NCBI GenBank assembly: GCA_018127085.1
Contig: CM030726.1
Location: 434,001 to 498,000, forward strand
Length of the DNA stretch: 64,000 nucleotides
Reading direction: 5' to 3'
From: Pneumocystis sp. 'macacae'
Taxonomy: Eukaryota; Ascomycota; Pneumocystomycetes; Pneumocystales; Pneumocystaceae
Shown here in pieces: positions 36,531-51,980 of this stretch. Numbering within the stretch: position 1 is the stretch's first letter; every line of letters starts with the position of its first letter. Made by a program: the position numbers and the translations under genes. A model generated the notes under the pieces. The model was not told the DNA's origin. It ran no database searches and saw only the letters and a list, made by a program, of their open reading frames with translations.

Positions 36531-38896
36531 ATGGGATCTATTTCAGAGCCTTATTTCCTTACGAAGCTTCCATATCCTATAAATTCAGACTTTACAAAAC
36601 AATATTATATTGCAAAAGTTTTTCCTGAAAGTTATCAAGAAATAATAGTAGCTATTAATGAGATAGGAATCAATATCTATAATGTTAGTCTCTTTTTTAT
36701 AAAGAATAGCTTTAATTTTCAATATAGGCAAATTCAGGTCAAATAATTACAAATTATCCAGTAAACAGAAATACACAATTTTCTTGCACACCTATTTCTA
36801 TTCACACTGAAATTAATAAGGAGCGAATAACTATAATAGGATCAATAGAGGTGCTTACAAGGATTCCTAAATTACTTTTATGGTCTGGAAAACCTAATTT
36901 GGATGGACTACAATTTAAATTTACAAATACTAAATCCAGAATTATAAACGTTCAATTATTGCAAGACTATATTATTGCATTTTTAGAGTCAGGAGAAATC
37001 GTTCAGTATAGTTCCACTTTAGACGTTATTTGTCAAATCATAACCAGTATTCCTAATAATATAGTTGGATGCGGGCAAATTGAACACTCATTTAATGAAA
37101 ATTTTTCAACAAACAGTAACCAAAAAAGTATTATATATAAAATTTCAATAGAAAATTCACGAATTCTCATTATTGATACTTTTCAAATAAAGGAAACTGG
37201 ATGTAAAAAACTTAATACTATAGGTGGAATATTGGCCAAGGTAATTTATTAATTTGTTATATAAAATATTCGTATAACTATTCAGGACTTTGATATAACC
37301 CACAAAATTACGTTAACTGGAGAAAATATTATTTATCATCTTACACCAACTCATCTTTTTACATATATATCAACACCTTCAAGCATTAAATTTAAATCAA
37401 AAACAGAATTTGTGGAAGAATTATCAACACCTGTTTTTTTAGAAATAATTAATAATTATCATATTATAATATGTTCAACAAATAAAATATTACTTTTTGA
37501 TATTGTACATCAAATGTTTTTTTTTTCAAAAGAAATAACACCTATAAACACTGCTCCAATAATTATACATACATCAGAGTCATCAAGGATTCAAAATGCT
37601 TTATTAGTTTTATCTAATACAGAATTTCTCATTTTATTTTCTATTTCATCACCAAAGAAAAGTCTTCTAATTAATATGCTTGCAAAAACTGTTAATGAAG
37701 AAGAAACATGTTATATGGCTGTAAACTCTATTTCAGATTTTGAAAAAAAAAAAGATAATAAATTAATTCTTAAATCACCCAAAAAAATAAAAAATCATCT
37801 CAACAAACAAAAAGGGTTAGCCAAGACATTTTTAATGAAATTAAAGAAATATTCTTTACTTAAAGATGGGAATAAATTTGACAATATATTCTTTAAATAT
37901 TTTGATACAAAAAATTTAGCTAATAAATTACATAGTAAAGATCTTAATAGAAAAAATAACTCTAACAAATCTTATATTCGAAATAGAAAAATTCACCTAT
38001 CATCTCAAATTTTGGATAAAGTTATTCAAATGATATTTATCCCACTAAAAAAAGATATATATGATTCAAGTAAAACATCAAAGTTAGAAATATTATTTTA
38101 TCCAAAAAAAACTCTTAACTATCTTACTAGAATAGTACCATTATCTTTAACAAAAGAAGAATATTCAGGTTTAATAGATGCAATGATAACAATAGATTCA
38201 TCTTTGTTATCAAACTTACTTTTAAGTTCAGATTTGTTACCACCAAGGGAATTAACATCAGTACTAAAATATGTATTAAATAATGATCCAGTTGATTTAA
38301 AAACTTTCAAAAAAATCTTAAAAACAATGGATAATTATATTGGAAAACAAATAATATCCGCATTAAAAACAGGGCTCACAAAAAATGAAATAGAAAAATT
38401 AATCAATTTATTAGGAGAACAGATATTTTTGAAAATTAAACATAAAAAATTTAAAAAAATATCTTATATTTCAGACGACTTAATTATTTATAGCATGCTA
38501 GAAAATTCTCTTGATACTATGGGTATATGTGGAATAACTGTTCAGAATATAAATCCCTCGTTTTTTAATGCTATGCATAATGCTGTAAAGGAGACAATAA
38601 ATGAGATAGTTGATTTAAATAACACTATTAGTATATTAGATGAACTTATTCGTAGAGCAGGAGGCCACAAAAATATTAACCAAAAATATCAAAAACTTAA
38701 ATCTATTCAATTTAATCAAGACAATGCCATTGATAATCTCAAGCAAAAACCAAATCCTCAATTACATAATACATTACTATCAAGTCAACTATCTATATCT
38801 ACAATGCAAGAAATTTATTTAAAAACAAAAAGAGCAAAAGGTTATCAAAAAGATTTTTCTATTAGAAAATACTCCATTGAAAGATTAGAACTATAA
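36531..38896 (+). CDS. UTP8: U3 snoRNP / t-UTP subunit Utp8-like
   Basis: A nucleolar factor of the UTP-A (t-UTP) complex that loads on nascent pre-rRNA for 18S processing; yeast Utp8 is also linked to tRNA export. The start reads SISEPYFLTKLPYPINSD and then EIIVAINEIGINIYN, followed after an intron by ANSGQIITNYPVNRNTQFSC. This matches the beta-propeller opening of fungal Utp8. The middle has LLLWSGKPNLDGLQF and FLESGEIVQYSSTLDVICQI. A second intron near 37242-37285 joins GGILAK to DFDITHKITLTGENI. The long last exon is Lys/Ser/Ile-rich and mostly helical toward the end (about residues 380-720 of the joined protein). The family call rests on the N-terminal propeller; the helical half is too diverged to confirm by eye. 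Confidence 0.75.
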
Positions 38897-39000
38897 GTCG
38901 AAAACTAGATAAATTTCGATATTACATCAAGTATACTATATATTTTATATAATTAAAACATACACATGTTTCCAATTTTGTAATAATATATTCAAAAAAC

Positions 39001-39454
39001 TTAACAACTATTTGTATCTTCTATTGTTACAATTTCTTCTAAAAAATCTTTAATCATTCCAAGAATTTCTACTTTAAGATCTTCAGGAACAGTAGCTTTA
39101 GCATTAGAAAACATTATTATAAATATTGTATTTACCTAGGCCTTTCGGCTCAATTTCTTTTACTAAATTTTCAAAGTTCGGTTTCTCCTGATGACGTACT
39201 TTGACTAAAAGTAAAATTAGCAAAAAAAAACAGAAAACCTTTTTTAATTACAAAGAGTATGATCCTTCATATCTGAATACCATCCACATTCATGAAGTCT
39301 TTTAACTAAATGTGATGAAATACTGAGTTCATATTAATAAGAAAGATGTTTATCTTAAAATCAATAAACTATACCGTTCATATGCTCCTGATTCAACTAA
39401 TTTTTGATTTATTTGAGCTCTTAAATTAACAATTGTTTCAGTAGGAACAGTCAT
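39001..39454 (-). CDS. SUS1: SAGA/TREX-2 subunit Sus1 (ENY2)
   Basis: A small helical protein shared by the SAGA deubiquitinase module and the TREX-2 mRNA export complex at nuclear pores. Four short exons must be joined. Exon 1 reads TETIVNLRAQINQKLVESGA with YER at the junction. Exon 2 gives ISSHLVKRLHECGWYSDMKD. Exon 3 reads VKVRHQEKPNFENLVKEIEP followed by KGL. The last exon gives NATVPEDLKVEILGMIKDF-like helix text (ATVPEDLKVEILGMIKDFLE) and ends EDTNSC. Helix order, length (about 100 aa) and the LVESGxYE, GWxxxxKD and EPKxL motifs all fit. It is too split to appear as one frame. Budding-yeast SUS1 is also unusual in having two introns. Convergent with UTP8, 104 bp apart. Confidence 0.9.
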
Positions 39455-40201
39455 ATAATGAAAAATAAACTCGTAATTATTTGGAAATAACAGCACTTTT
39501 CTTTTAAAATAAAAAGAATAACAAAATAGGAACCTTATTTTTAATCATGGATTTGCATGCTGTCGAATATGAATTTTTTAAAACAAATTACAAAAGAATA
39601 CTTATACAAATTCTTTCATGTAACTTTATTAAAATAAGACTAAACAGTTGAAAATTAACGTAATTTTGATTTAAAAATAATATTTAAACTTTTTACATTA
39701 ATTTAAAAAAGTTTATAAAAATTATACCATAAAAATATATTTATTAAATTTAGTAAAAAAACACTTTTTCAGATGATATATACAATTTTGTATGATTATT
39801 TGTATTATAATCAGTATTATTTTAAAAACCTCAAGTTGAAACATCTTTCCTCTTTAACATATACTTTTTCTACATAACCTAAATTCACCATAATTCAATT
39901 GTTTTTCTTAAAAGTATACTTTTTTATTGATATTAATAATTATATATACATTATTAACATATTTACAGTTCCAAGAATCCCAGCATACACATAACTCTAT
40001 ACCATCTACATTTTCTAATTTGAATTATAAAATTTTCACAAGTATTAACACCTAATTTACAATTCTCAGGGCTATTATTTATTTTCATAGATTGTCTTAA
40101 TACAATTTAAAAAACCAAAAGATTAAATTTACAAAACTTGAAAACTCCATTAATAGTCTAACATACGTTATATTTTTTCTAATTGTATTATAATCAAACA
40201 A
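39455..40201. other. AT-rich spacer between SUS1 and NHA1
   Basis: About 750 bp between two minus-strand genes, holding the SUS1 promoter and the NHA1 3' end. No gene recognised. Confidence 0.55.
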
Positions 40202-42117
40202 CTACATGTTATTATTCAAGTTTCGGAAACCAGTATTACTTTGTTGCAACACTTCATCAAATATAGCTGAAGATGAACGAAAAAATATATTCTTTTGTTC
40301 AATATCTGTATTAAGAAAATATCCATTTTCAAGGGACACGAGCTTATCAACAGTATAGAGCTTACTCGGATCACTTTTAGACCTTTCCTTGTTTAATTTT
40401 CTTTTTATACTATATCTAATATATTTTTCTGAATTTCTTCTAAATATTCCAGGACGAACAATCTCAAATTTTGAAAAACGATTCATCCAACTTAAATTCA
40501 GATTATCTTGAGTATATGTTGTTGCAAACGAAAAAGAGTTTAAATGTTTCCCAAGAGTGAAAATTGCAACAGAAGAACCATGTACAATTATCGATGATAA
40601 TACCAAAAATGATGTAACAGGCCAAATTATCCGTATTAACTTATAATAAGGAATAACAGGGTCAGTAGGAAGCTTTTCTAAAGGTTCATTAGTCCTAGTT
40701 TCTAATTCTGCACGAGCTAAAATAGAAACAAATATGGCACCTACACCCATGGGACCAAAATGACCACAAAAAACTATAAATATTAATTAAAAGACAGTCT
40801 TAAGGGAAAAATTATTACAAGCCTCTCTCCATGTATGAACATCAGGAATAAAAGGTTTTAATAAAAGAATAGCAGGGATACGTCGAAAAAGCAACACACA
40901 AGTTGCAACAATAAACAATCTTAATGGAGTTATACCGAGTTCAGGTGTATTATACTGTTTCCATGGTATTATAGCACCCCAATATACAAAAAATGCCAAA
41001 TTAAGTAACAAATCAATAACATTGGAGACATGCGATTCTTCTGTTTTTTTTGAAAACCAACCACTAAAAAAAATTAAACAAAAAAAAAAATAATAAACAT
41101 ACTCCCATGAAAAAGCAGCCCCAGCAGAAAAACTAACCAATAAATCATCTATCCCTATTAAAGTCCCAATCCCAGCACAAAATAATGATAATACAAAATA
41201 AAACACAAGAAATGATTCACGATCAATTAAATTATGTTTTTCCGCAAATCTTACAGCTTTCCGACCTAAAATTCCAATAAAGGAACCTAAAATGCATCCA
41301 AAAACAACTTCATAAAATATTTTTACAAGAAAAAAATTACTAATAGTTTTTATTCCAAAAGAGTCTATTAATAATTGTAACCCAATAAACAAAAAAGGGA
41401 GCTATTTAAAATTAAATAATTATTAAGAGAAATAGCCAAAACAAACAGAAAACCCATCATTGCATCCCGATTCACATGATAAAACATTTCGAATATGCTC
41501 AGGGATCCTTTTAGAAAATTCTCCTTTTCCTACTATAGAAGAAGCAAGAACAGGATCCGTTGCAGTGACACATGCACCCAGTATTAAGGCTTCAACCTAA
41601 AATTAAATAAATAAAAAATGCAATATTATAAAAACATACAAAAAAGAGATGTGGTATTGATAAATACATAATAGTACTTGTAATAATCCATCCAAGAGTC
41701 ATAACAGGGAATAATAACATAACAAGACTCCTCCAATGTTTCAATACATATCCCTTAGGTAATTCTACACCAACAGCAAAAACCTGAACAATCAAAACAA
41801 TACGAGAAAGCTCAAGTGTATTATAATCCATTGATTAGTTAGTAACATGTCAATTTTATACATATAATCTCACCAACATTTCCCCATGATCCAGGATCGA
41901 ATATATTAATAGAATAAGGCCCAAAAACAATGCCTACAATAGTTGCCACCACTAAAAAAAGATTAAACTAGTAAAAAAAACCTGAAACAATACTTGCTTC
42001 CCCAATATACAATTTCTGTTTAATAAAAAGTGAAACAAGCATAAAAAGAGATGTAAAACAACCAAGAATTGCATAAGCAATATGTGGTTTTGAAATACCT
42101 AATTGATTCCATACCAT
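40202..42117 (-). CDS. NHA1: plasma-membrane Na+(K+)/H+ antiporter, Nha1/Sod2 type
   Basis: A CPA1-family exchanger that expels alkali cations in exchange for protons. I chose the ATG at 42117 because it gives [20 protein letters not shown], which aligns with the start of fission-yeast Sod2. Membrane segments follow exon by exon: [48 protein letters not shown], then [20 protein letters not shown], with the ion-pair aspartate in ATDP. Then come [53 protein letters not shown], and [20 protein letters not shown] with a His in FGH-FGP context. The tail after about residue 430 is short (ending FRNLNNNM), so this is the Sod2-like short form, without the long regulatory C-terminus of budding-yeast Nha1. 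At least six introns. Confidence 0.9.
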
Positions 42118-43213
42118 ATATTCAATGACCAAGATAAAAACAACACAGTATAACAAAATTTATTCAAACTATGATATTCTTAAAGAAAAAGACGCGTATA
42201 GAAATGAACTAAAGATAGAAAAACATTTGTTTGTCGATAGTTTCAAATATCCAATCGATCAACAAATGAACACTTTCTGTTTCTAAAAACACTAACATTT
42301 AATTCTATAAAATATCAAAAAGAAGATTATCTATAGTTCTTTTTATATTATAAAATATTATCTATTTTTTAGATTTTTATAATATCTACTTTTTTTTAAT
42401 CACATATTTAATCAGAAAACTTCAAAAAAAGAAATATTTTACAATTTAAAATATAACACCTAAACTATTAAATCTATTAAAGTGACTTTCTACTAGCAAT
42501 TTTATTATACTAATATTTATTAACATTACTACTTTTCGCTATTATTAACTTTCATAACAGTCTTTAAACTATCATATCAAACAACTATATTTTGAAATTC
42601 ATCCTTAGATAAGAAAAAGCGAATTATTTTTTACAAATAAAATATGTAGTTTTTTAGTGTATATGTAGAATGGCAATAATATCAATTTTTAATATAAAGC
42701 TAAAACAGAGTATAATAACATATAAACATTTATATAAAAATGCTTTCACTTAGAGTGTTTTAATGCATTTCTTCAAGACTATTGAATGGGAATTTCTTAA
42801 AACAAGAGATTTATTGTACTTTATCTCTTGCATTTTATTTAATCATCTTTTGTTCTTAGTTTTAATCCTAAATTGAAAACCTATTTTATCAAATATTTAT
42901 CAAAAATACACTAGAAATTACGTTTATACACATATTTTATTACTTTTATTACTGCTGCAAAAAAACTTCAGCGCAAATGACGTTCCTATTCCTTTAAATC
43001 ATGTGTTTTTAAAGATTAAAAAAAGCCATCGATAAATTAAATATTAAAAAAAGTTTAGAAAAACAAAACATTCAAAGAAGATTTTACTAAAAATAAAAAG
43101 ATATTAAGGATTTTTTATATTCATAAAAATCCGCATTTACAAATATAGCATTATTATTTGAATACATATAAAGATTTTGATTTTGGTGTCAATTTTTGAA
43201 TTCTTTTGCAACT
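42118..43213. other. AT-rich spacer between divergent NHA1 and SPG1
   Basis: About 1.1 kb with no convincing reading frame. It contains both promoters. No distinctive element seen. Confidence 0.55.
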
Positions 43214-44124
43214 ATGTCAGCTACAACTACAGTGAATCAAGGAGAATCCAATAGCAAAAAAACAAGTGTTGTTATTAAAGGTAAAAGCATTTTAAAAACG
43301 TATTTAGCACTTATTTATCTTTCAGTGGGTATGATTGGAGATTCTCAAATAGGAAAAACAAGTCTCATGGTGAAGTATGTAGAAGGTTCTTTTGATGAAG
43401 GTAAGTCATAATTCTTATAGGCATGTTTTAGCACCTACAGGATATGAAAAGATTATATTCAAACTCTTGGTATTTCTTAGCTTCTAATAAACTTAACACT
43501 AAATTAATTTCTATAGGTGTAAACTTTATGGAAAAAACAATTTCTATCCGAAATACAGAGATTACATTTTCTATATGGGATCTTGGAGGACAACGCGAAT
43601 TTGTCAATATGCTTCCATTAGTCTGCAATGATGCAGTAGCTATTTTATTTATGTTCGATTTAACACGAAAAAGTACACTTAACAGTATAAAAGAATGGTA
43701 TCGACAGGCAAGAGGTTTTAATAAAGTGAAAGATATTTACTTTTTCTATTATATAATACTGATTTATAAAAGACTGCTATTCCCTTTCTAATTGGCACTA
43801 AATATGACCATTTTGCAAATTTTCCTAAAGAAGATCAAGAAGAAATAACTAAACAGGTATTTTATAACAATAGTTAATGCACTATTTTATTAATAATGTG
43901 AAAGGCCAGACGTTTTTCTCGAGCTATGAAAGCATCCCTTATCTTTTGTTCAACGTCACATTCTATTAATGTACAAAAGGTACAAATAAGTTATATTATT
44001 TTTCATTTTTATTAAATCATTTAAGATTTTCAAAATTGTACTTTCAAAAGCATTTGACTTAAAATGTACTATACCAGAAATCATTAACATTGGAGAGCCA
44101 ATATTAGAATATACCAATGCGTAA
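43214..44124 (+). CDS. SPG1: septation-initiation GTPase Spg1/Tem1
   Basis: A small Ras-like GTPase that switches on the septation initiation / mitotic exit network at the spindle pole body. Start: [20 protein letters not shown]. After an intron comes the P-loop [20 protein letters not shown], then [20 protein letters not shown] with effector threonine, then [20 protein letters not shown] (G3), [30 protein letters not shown] (G4, TKYD), and [12 protein letters not shown] (G5 region). It ends [17 protein letters not shown] and ILEYTNA. Identity to fission-yeast Spg1 is very high along its length. At least five introns, so no single frame covers it. I set the start at the ATG at 43214; upstream in-frame codons lack ATG. 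Confidence 0.94.
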
Positions 44125-46175
44125 GAATATCATCTTTTTTATCTTTTATTTAGCACTCATTTTTGGATATTTGATTTCAAAAAATTAGTTTGTAAAGATG
44201 TATACAGCGTATAAAATTGACATTTAATTTTATTAATGTTTTTATAAAATTTAATGTTTATTTTTGATCAAAAGTTTCTTATATATTTAATTTTTTGATT
44301 TTAAAATTAATTTAAACTCAAATCTAAATTTCATATTTTTAAATTTCACATCTCAATATACAAAAGATGTTAAGAGGAATTATTTATATTTTCATAGAAT
44401 ATATTTTAATTAAAAATTAGAAAGTATGTATACTTTTACAAAGTTTTTTATTTAAAAAACAATATACCTAAAAACTAAAACTAAAAATAAAATGAGTAAA
44501 TATATCAAATTTTCTTAATAAGTGTTTTTTATTTGTATTTAACTAATATTTACTATTTTAAATTCTTTTGCAAATTTAAACTTATTAATATTAAATAGAT
44601 TATCAAATATATAAAATTTCAAACAAAAACTTCAAAAAATTAAAAATTAAGACTGTTTTCAATAAGCCAAAGAATTTTTATTGCAAATATTCGATAAAAA
44701 AATATTTATAATAATTCTTTATAGAAATAATTTTCACTTTTAATAAAAAAGTTATAAAATTCAAAACCATTAATCATTATATTACTTTACACTAATATTT
44801 CTTATAAAATATAATAAAAAAATTAAGTTCATATATTTTGTAAAATGAAATAATAATAAAATTACGCGTAAAAAAAATAATTTTTTAAAAATAACAATAA
44901 TTAAATCATTTTAGTAAAATTTTAAATTAATGAAATATTTTAAATTAATATTTTTCCTAATAATCAAAATAATATTAGAATTCTTTTTATTATATATATA
45001 ATTTAATTTATAAATTTCAATAATAAGAATACTTAATTATATTTATAAAATTTATTTATAAATAACACTTATTTTAATTATGGAAATATGTAAATAATAA
45101 CTATATTCAATGATTTATAAAAAAATTCTATCTTATCATAATTTTAAAACAATTATTGAAAAAACTATAAAACTAATTCATAAAACTCATTTTTATGTAC
45201 ATTTATAATATAATCAAACTAAATGAATTTGGTATAATTTTATATATTTAAAATATTTCTGAAAATAAACTTAGAAATTATAAATAATTAGTTGAACATA
45301 AAAAATAATACTAGATTATATAAATTCAAAAAAATTATATTATTAAAAATAATAAAAAAACAATTTTTCATAATACAATTTCATAGATATTTTCCAAATT
45401 TAAATAGAATCAAGTATAAACATAAAACGAAAACTCTTAATATAAAACAGAACTAATATATATATATTAAAATTAAATCAATAATTAAGTTACTTCATGT
45501 AATATTTATTTTCTCTAAATGACCTATGTTTATTAGTTCTTAATATGTTTTGAAACAATATTTTTATACATAAGAATTATTATACAACAAATAGACTATA
45601 AAAACTCAAAACTATAATTTGTATCGCAATTATAAATTAACATATTGATTATACAATTACTAGTAAATTATATATAATTAAAAAATCAATTTTTTAAAAC
45701 AATAAAAATATTATAATTATATATAATATTCATTTACTTCATATTTGAATACAATGTAAAACAATTTCATATAATTTAAATTATAAAAAGAACTCAAAAA
45801 CAGTTCTACAATAATATAAATTCTACATTTATTTTACAATACGATATAAATTTATTTTAAAAATAATATCAAAATTAAAATTAATTTCTAAAAATATCCA
45901 ACACTATACTACATAAAACATTCAATAGTCATTTATTTTATTATTAACATAAAACTAAAAATAATATTAATCTACATAATATTTAAATAATATTTTATTT
46001 TAAAGATAACCATTATATATTATTTATAAAATATAATTATATCAATGTGTGAAAACAGTTAAAAATCAAGACAATTAAATATTATAAAATGTAAATATAA
46101 ATAAAATAACAACTTTAAGACAATTATCTTTTAATAAAATTCACTAAAACAGACATCTGTAATTTGTAAAAGAAC
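44125..46175. other. 2-kb AT-rich spacer downstream of SPG1
   Basis: One of the largest gene-free stretches of the core region, nearly all A and T, with no coding block or RNA gene detected before tRNA-Leu. Confidence 0.6.
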
Positions 46176-46268
46176 TGGTACCACTGGGGTTCGAACCCAG
46201 GCCTCTTTCGAGATGAGAGATATTAGAAACTTAAATCTCACGCCTTGGACCAACTCGGCCATAGTACC
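46176..46268 (-). tRNA. tRNA-Leu (anticodon TAA), with short intron
   Basis: Minus-strand cloverleaf. The acceptor strands GGTACTA and TGGTACC pair, and discriminator A follows. The D arm contains GAGTTGGTCCAAGGC, and the T arm is CTGGGTTCGAACCCCAG. The anticodon stem TGAGA/TCTCA closes a loop TTTAAGC once about 10 nt (tttctaatat) are removed after position 37, giving anticodon TAA. The long variable arm TCTCGAAAGAGG is the class II feature expected for tRNA-Leu. Confidence 0.92.
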
Positions 46269-47082
46269 GCTTCTTGTTTTCGGAGTGCGAAAATTATATA
46301 AAAAGTAATATATTTTTAATTTTATAAATTTTGTAAATTAAAAATCTACATATTAAAGAAATTTCAAAATTTTTAATACTCTATTTTTTAATACTCTATT
46401 TTTTTTCTAAAAATTTATTTTAATATTATATTAATTTAATAAATCTTTGAAAATATCTTTTATATCTTCAATAATTTACATATGATTATCATATTTTTTC
46501 TACCAAAATATTTGTAAAAAATATAATAATGAAAATATAAAATTAATAATATACTTTTTATATAATGTTTATCAACTAATATAAATATAATAAAAATATT
46601 TTATAAATTATATTTTTAATTTTATATTTAAATATTAGAATAATGTTTTTGAAATAAATTTTTTAAATACTTTTTTAGAATCACTTAAATAAATTATTTT
46701 TTAAAGCTGTTAAAAATATTTTTAAACTTTGGTCCTAACTTTATTTTTTCAATATAATATAAAAATACTAACATAGATATTCATATAAAAAACAAAATTA
46801 CACAATTAACTATGCAAATACAAGGTATTATACCTATATAACAAACAAATACTTAAGACCCTAAAATATCAGCATAAAACAATTTTTTAATAAAATCAAT
46901 TATATTAGAAATAATTATTATATAAAAATTATTAAATACTAAATATATATACACAGTGACTTTTTTACATAGTTCATTTTAATTTTTTAAAAATTATTTT
47001 TTATAAAATCAAGATAATTCTATTAATGATCCAAATTTCTAAAAAACCGTAGAAACGAAAAAAAACAAAGAAAAAAAAACTT
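46269..47082. other. upstream region of CDC48
   Basis: AT-rich, with no gene. It lies between the divergent tRNA-Leu and CDC48 and should contain the CDC48 promoter. The last 60 bp before the ATG are purine-rich (A/G). Confidence 0.5.
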
Positions 47083-50001
<2,919 letters not shown>

Positions 50002-50713
50002 ACGATAAACAATAATTTCATATCAGTAACACTTAATATTATAGTTCTTTTAAAAAATATACTATAAGTAAAATAAAAATTTATAAAGAATTAATGTCTT
50101 ATCAATAAGATTATAACTGTTTTATATTTTATAAAAGTATATTTTAAATAATTCAACTATTCATTTAATTAAGCTAATCTTTGTAATTAACTATACCTAA
50201 AAATATATTGAAATTTTAATTCATTGCTATTATATTTTAATAAAATCTAACCAATGTTTAAATCTTCAGATCAATTTTAAATCGAAAAAAAGTTTATAAA
50301 TATCCTAGAATATTTTATAACAATATTAAATTGTAATATAGATTTGGAAAAATATTAAGGAAAATAATAAATTTATTTTCAAAATTATAAATTAAAAAAT
50401 ATTTATAAACTTAATTTTCATAAACTAAACCAAATGTTTTATAAATATTAAATTAAAAGCATAATAAAAACAAACTAGAATTTAATTATAATAGAATTTA
50501 TCATTATATAGGAAAATTTATCATTATATAAAAAAATCAATATTAGATTTAATATCATAATTTATCAAAAGTATTAACTCAATTTTAATATTTTTCACAA
50601 AAATCATTATAAATAAATTTCAATTACTAACAATTATTTTTGTATTATACATAATAATTATTAAAATATTAATTTGAAAGATATTCATAAATATTATTTA
50701 AATTTAAAATAAA
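50002..50713. other. AT-rich 3' flank between convergent CDC48 and RAM2
   Basis: About 700 bp between two gene ends. A 16-nt string tttatcattatataaa-like repeats twice near 50500-50535. No gene seen. Confidence 0.55.
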
Positions 50714-51914
50714 TTATATGTTATTTTTTTCAAGTAATAATATTCTATATTCCCAATATTTTTTCCTTATAGTATCATATTTATTAATCAACAATTGTAT
50801 GGCCTAAAAATTAGATTAATATAAGAATATTTCAAATCTCACCTTTTTTGCATGTGTTATAGATGCTCTGTTTAAAGAGTATATATCAGCTAAAAACTCT
50901 AGTGCTTCAGAAGAAATTCTTTGATTTTCTTCTGGATTTAAAGAAGCATATTGAAGACAAAATGATTCTAAAAGAGAAATATTTAAATTATATTTTTCAA
51001 ATATTCTAATATAGTCATAAATGATAAATAAATAATTAAATATACCCTCTGAGATATAACCATGGACTAGGATTCTGGGGAGAAAATGATATAGCATTCT
51101 TACAATACCTTAAATAATCACAAATAGTATAACCAGTTGATCACTTGAACTTACTCTATTTCTTTTTCTAAAATATCATCCGAGACATACTGATTATCTC
51201 TAAAAATGATATAAAATCTATGATTCCATGCAGAATTATTCCGAACATCTTGTTTTAAAAAAGAATTAATGTAAGATAATTCTATATCCCATAAATTAAA
51301 CCGCTCTGTTAACCATTGTCTAATAAACATAAATATGGCAAATATATTAACAAACATGAAAACCGATAAGACCATGCATGATAATTCTTTGAATCCTTTT
51401 CCAAAACTTGAGCCAAAAAATTTAATTCCATTGATGGATCTCCATACATATCTGTAAGAAGTTGTCTATAATGCCTTCACAATTTAACAATAAAAATATT
51501 AAAAAATATTTTCAATCACCACAACTGATAACTTTTTGGATGTACTTTGCTCAATTGTTCAACCCATAAAAGTTCTTGAAAAATATCCTTTTCAAGATTT
51601 ATTAAAACTTTCATCCTATAAGCCCTAAATAATATTAATATAAAAGAAAAAGACTTTTACTAAAACAACCACACTGTATAATGTGCAGGATTCATATTAA
51701 TAAGATAAGTAGTGAGTTTCATTGCACGTTCAGACATTTCTTCTTTAATCATTATTGCTTTCAAATAAGCCATTGCTTCAGAATAATCTGGAGGATAAAC
51801 AATAGGTGCAATAGGATTAACACCATCATCTTGAGGAATAGGCTGAAGGATGCCTTCACTATCAAAGTTTAATATTTTCTGTAATTCTAATTTCCAAGAA
51901 TTCAAATTATCCAT
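50714..51914 (-). CDS. RAM2: protein farnesyltransferase / geranylgeranyltransferase I alpha subunit
   Basis: The alpha subunit shared by farnesyltransferase and geranylgeranyltransferase I, which prenylate CaaX proteins such as Ras and Rho. Exon 1 (from 51914) reads GILQPIPQDDGVNPIAPIVY and PPDYSEAMAYLKAIMI, then SERAMKLTTYLINMNPAHYT with VW at the exon end. The PPTA repeats continue: YRMKVLINLEKDIFQELLWV, SKVHPKSYQLW, HYRQLLT, KDSKNYHAWSYR, WLTERFNLWDIELSYINSFL and NNSAWNHRFYIIF. The last exons give ILVHGYISEGIF-type helices and end YWEYRILLLEKNNI. The QDDG.NP motif separates Ram2 from the Rab prenyltransferase subunit Bet4. Five or more introns. It begins 66 bp downstream of the ERG12 stop, on the same strand. 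Confidence 0.93.
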
Positions 51915-51980
51915 TTTTAAAAATTTAAACGAATTAAAAATATATTTTTTTAAAAATAATATAAATACAAACTACAAACA

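Noticed and set aside
50490..50540. Short near-duplicate of tttatcattatata in the CDC48-RAM2 spacer
   Set aside because: The sequence is too simple and short to count as a meaningful repeat in DNA of this composition.
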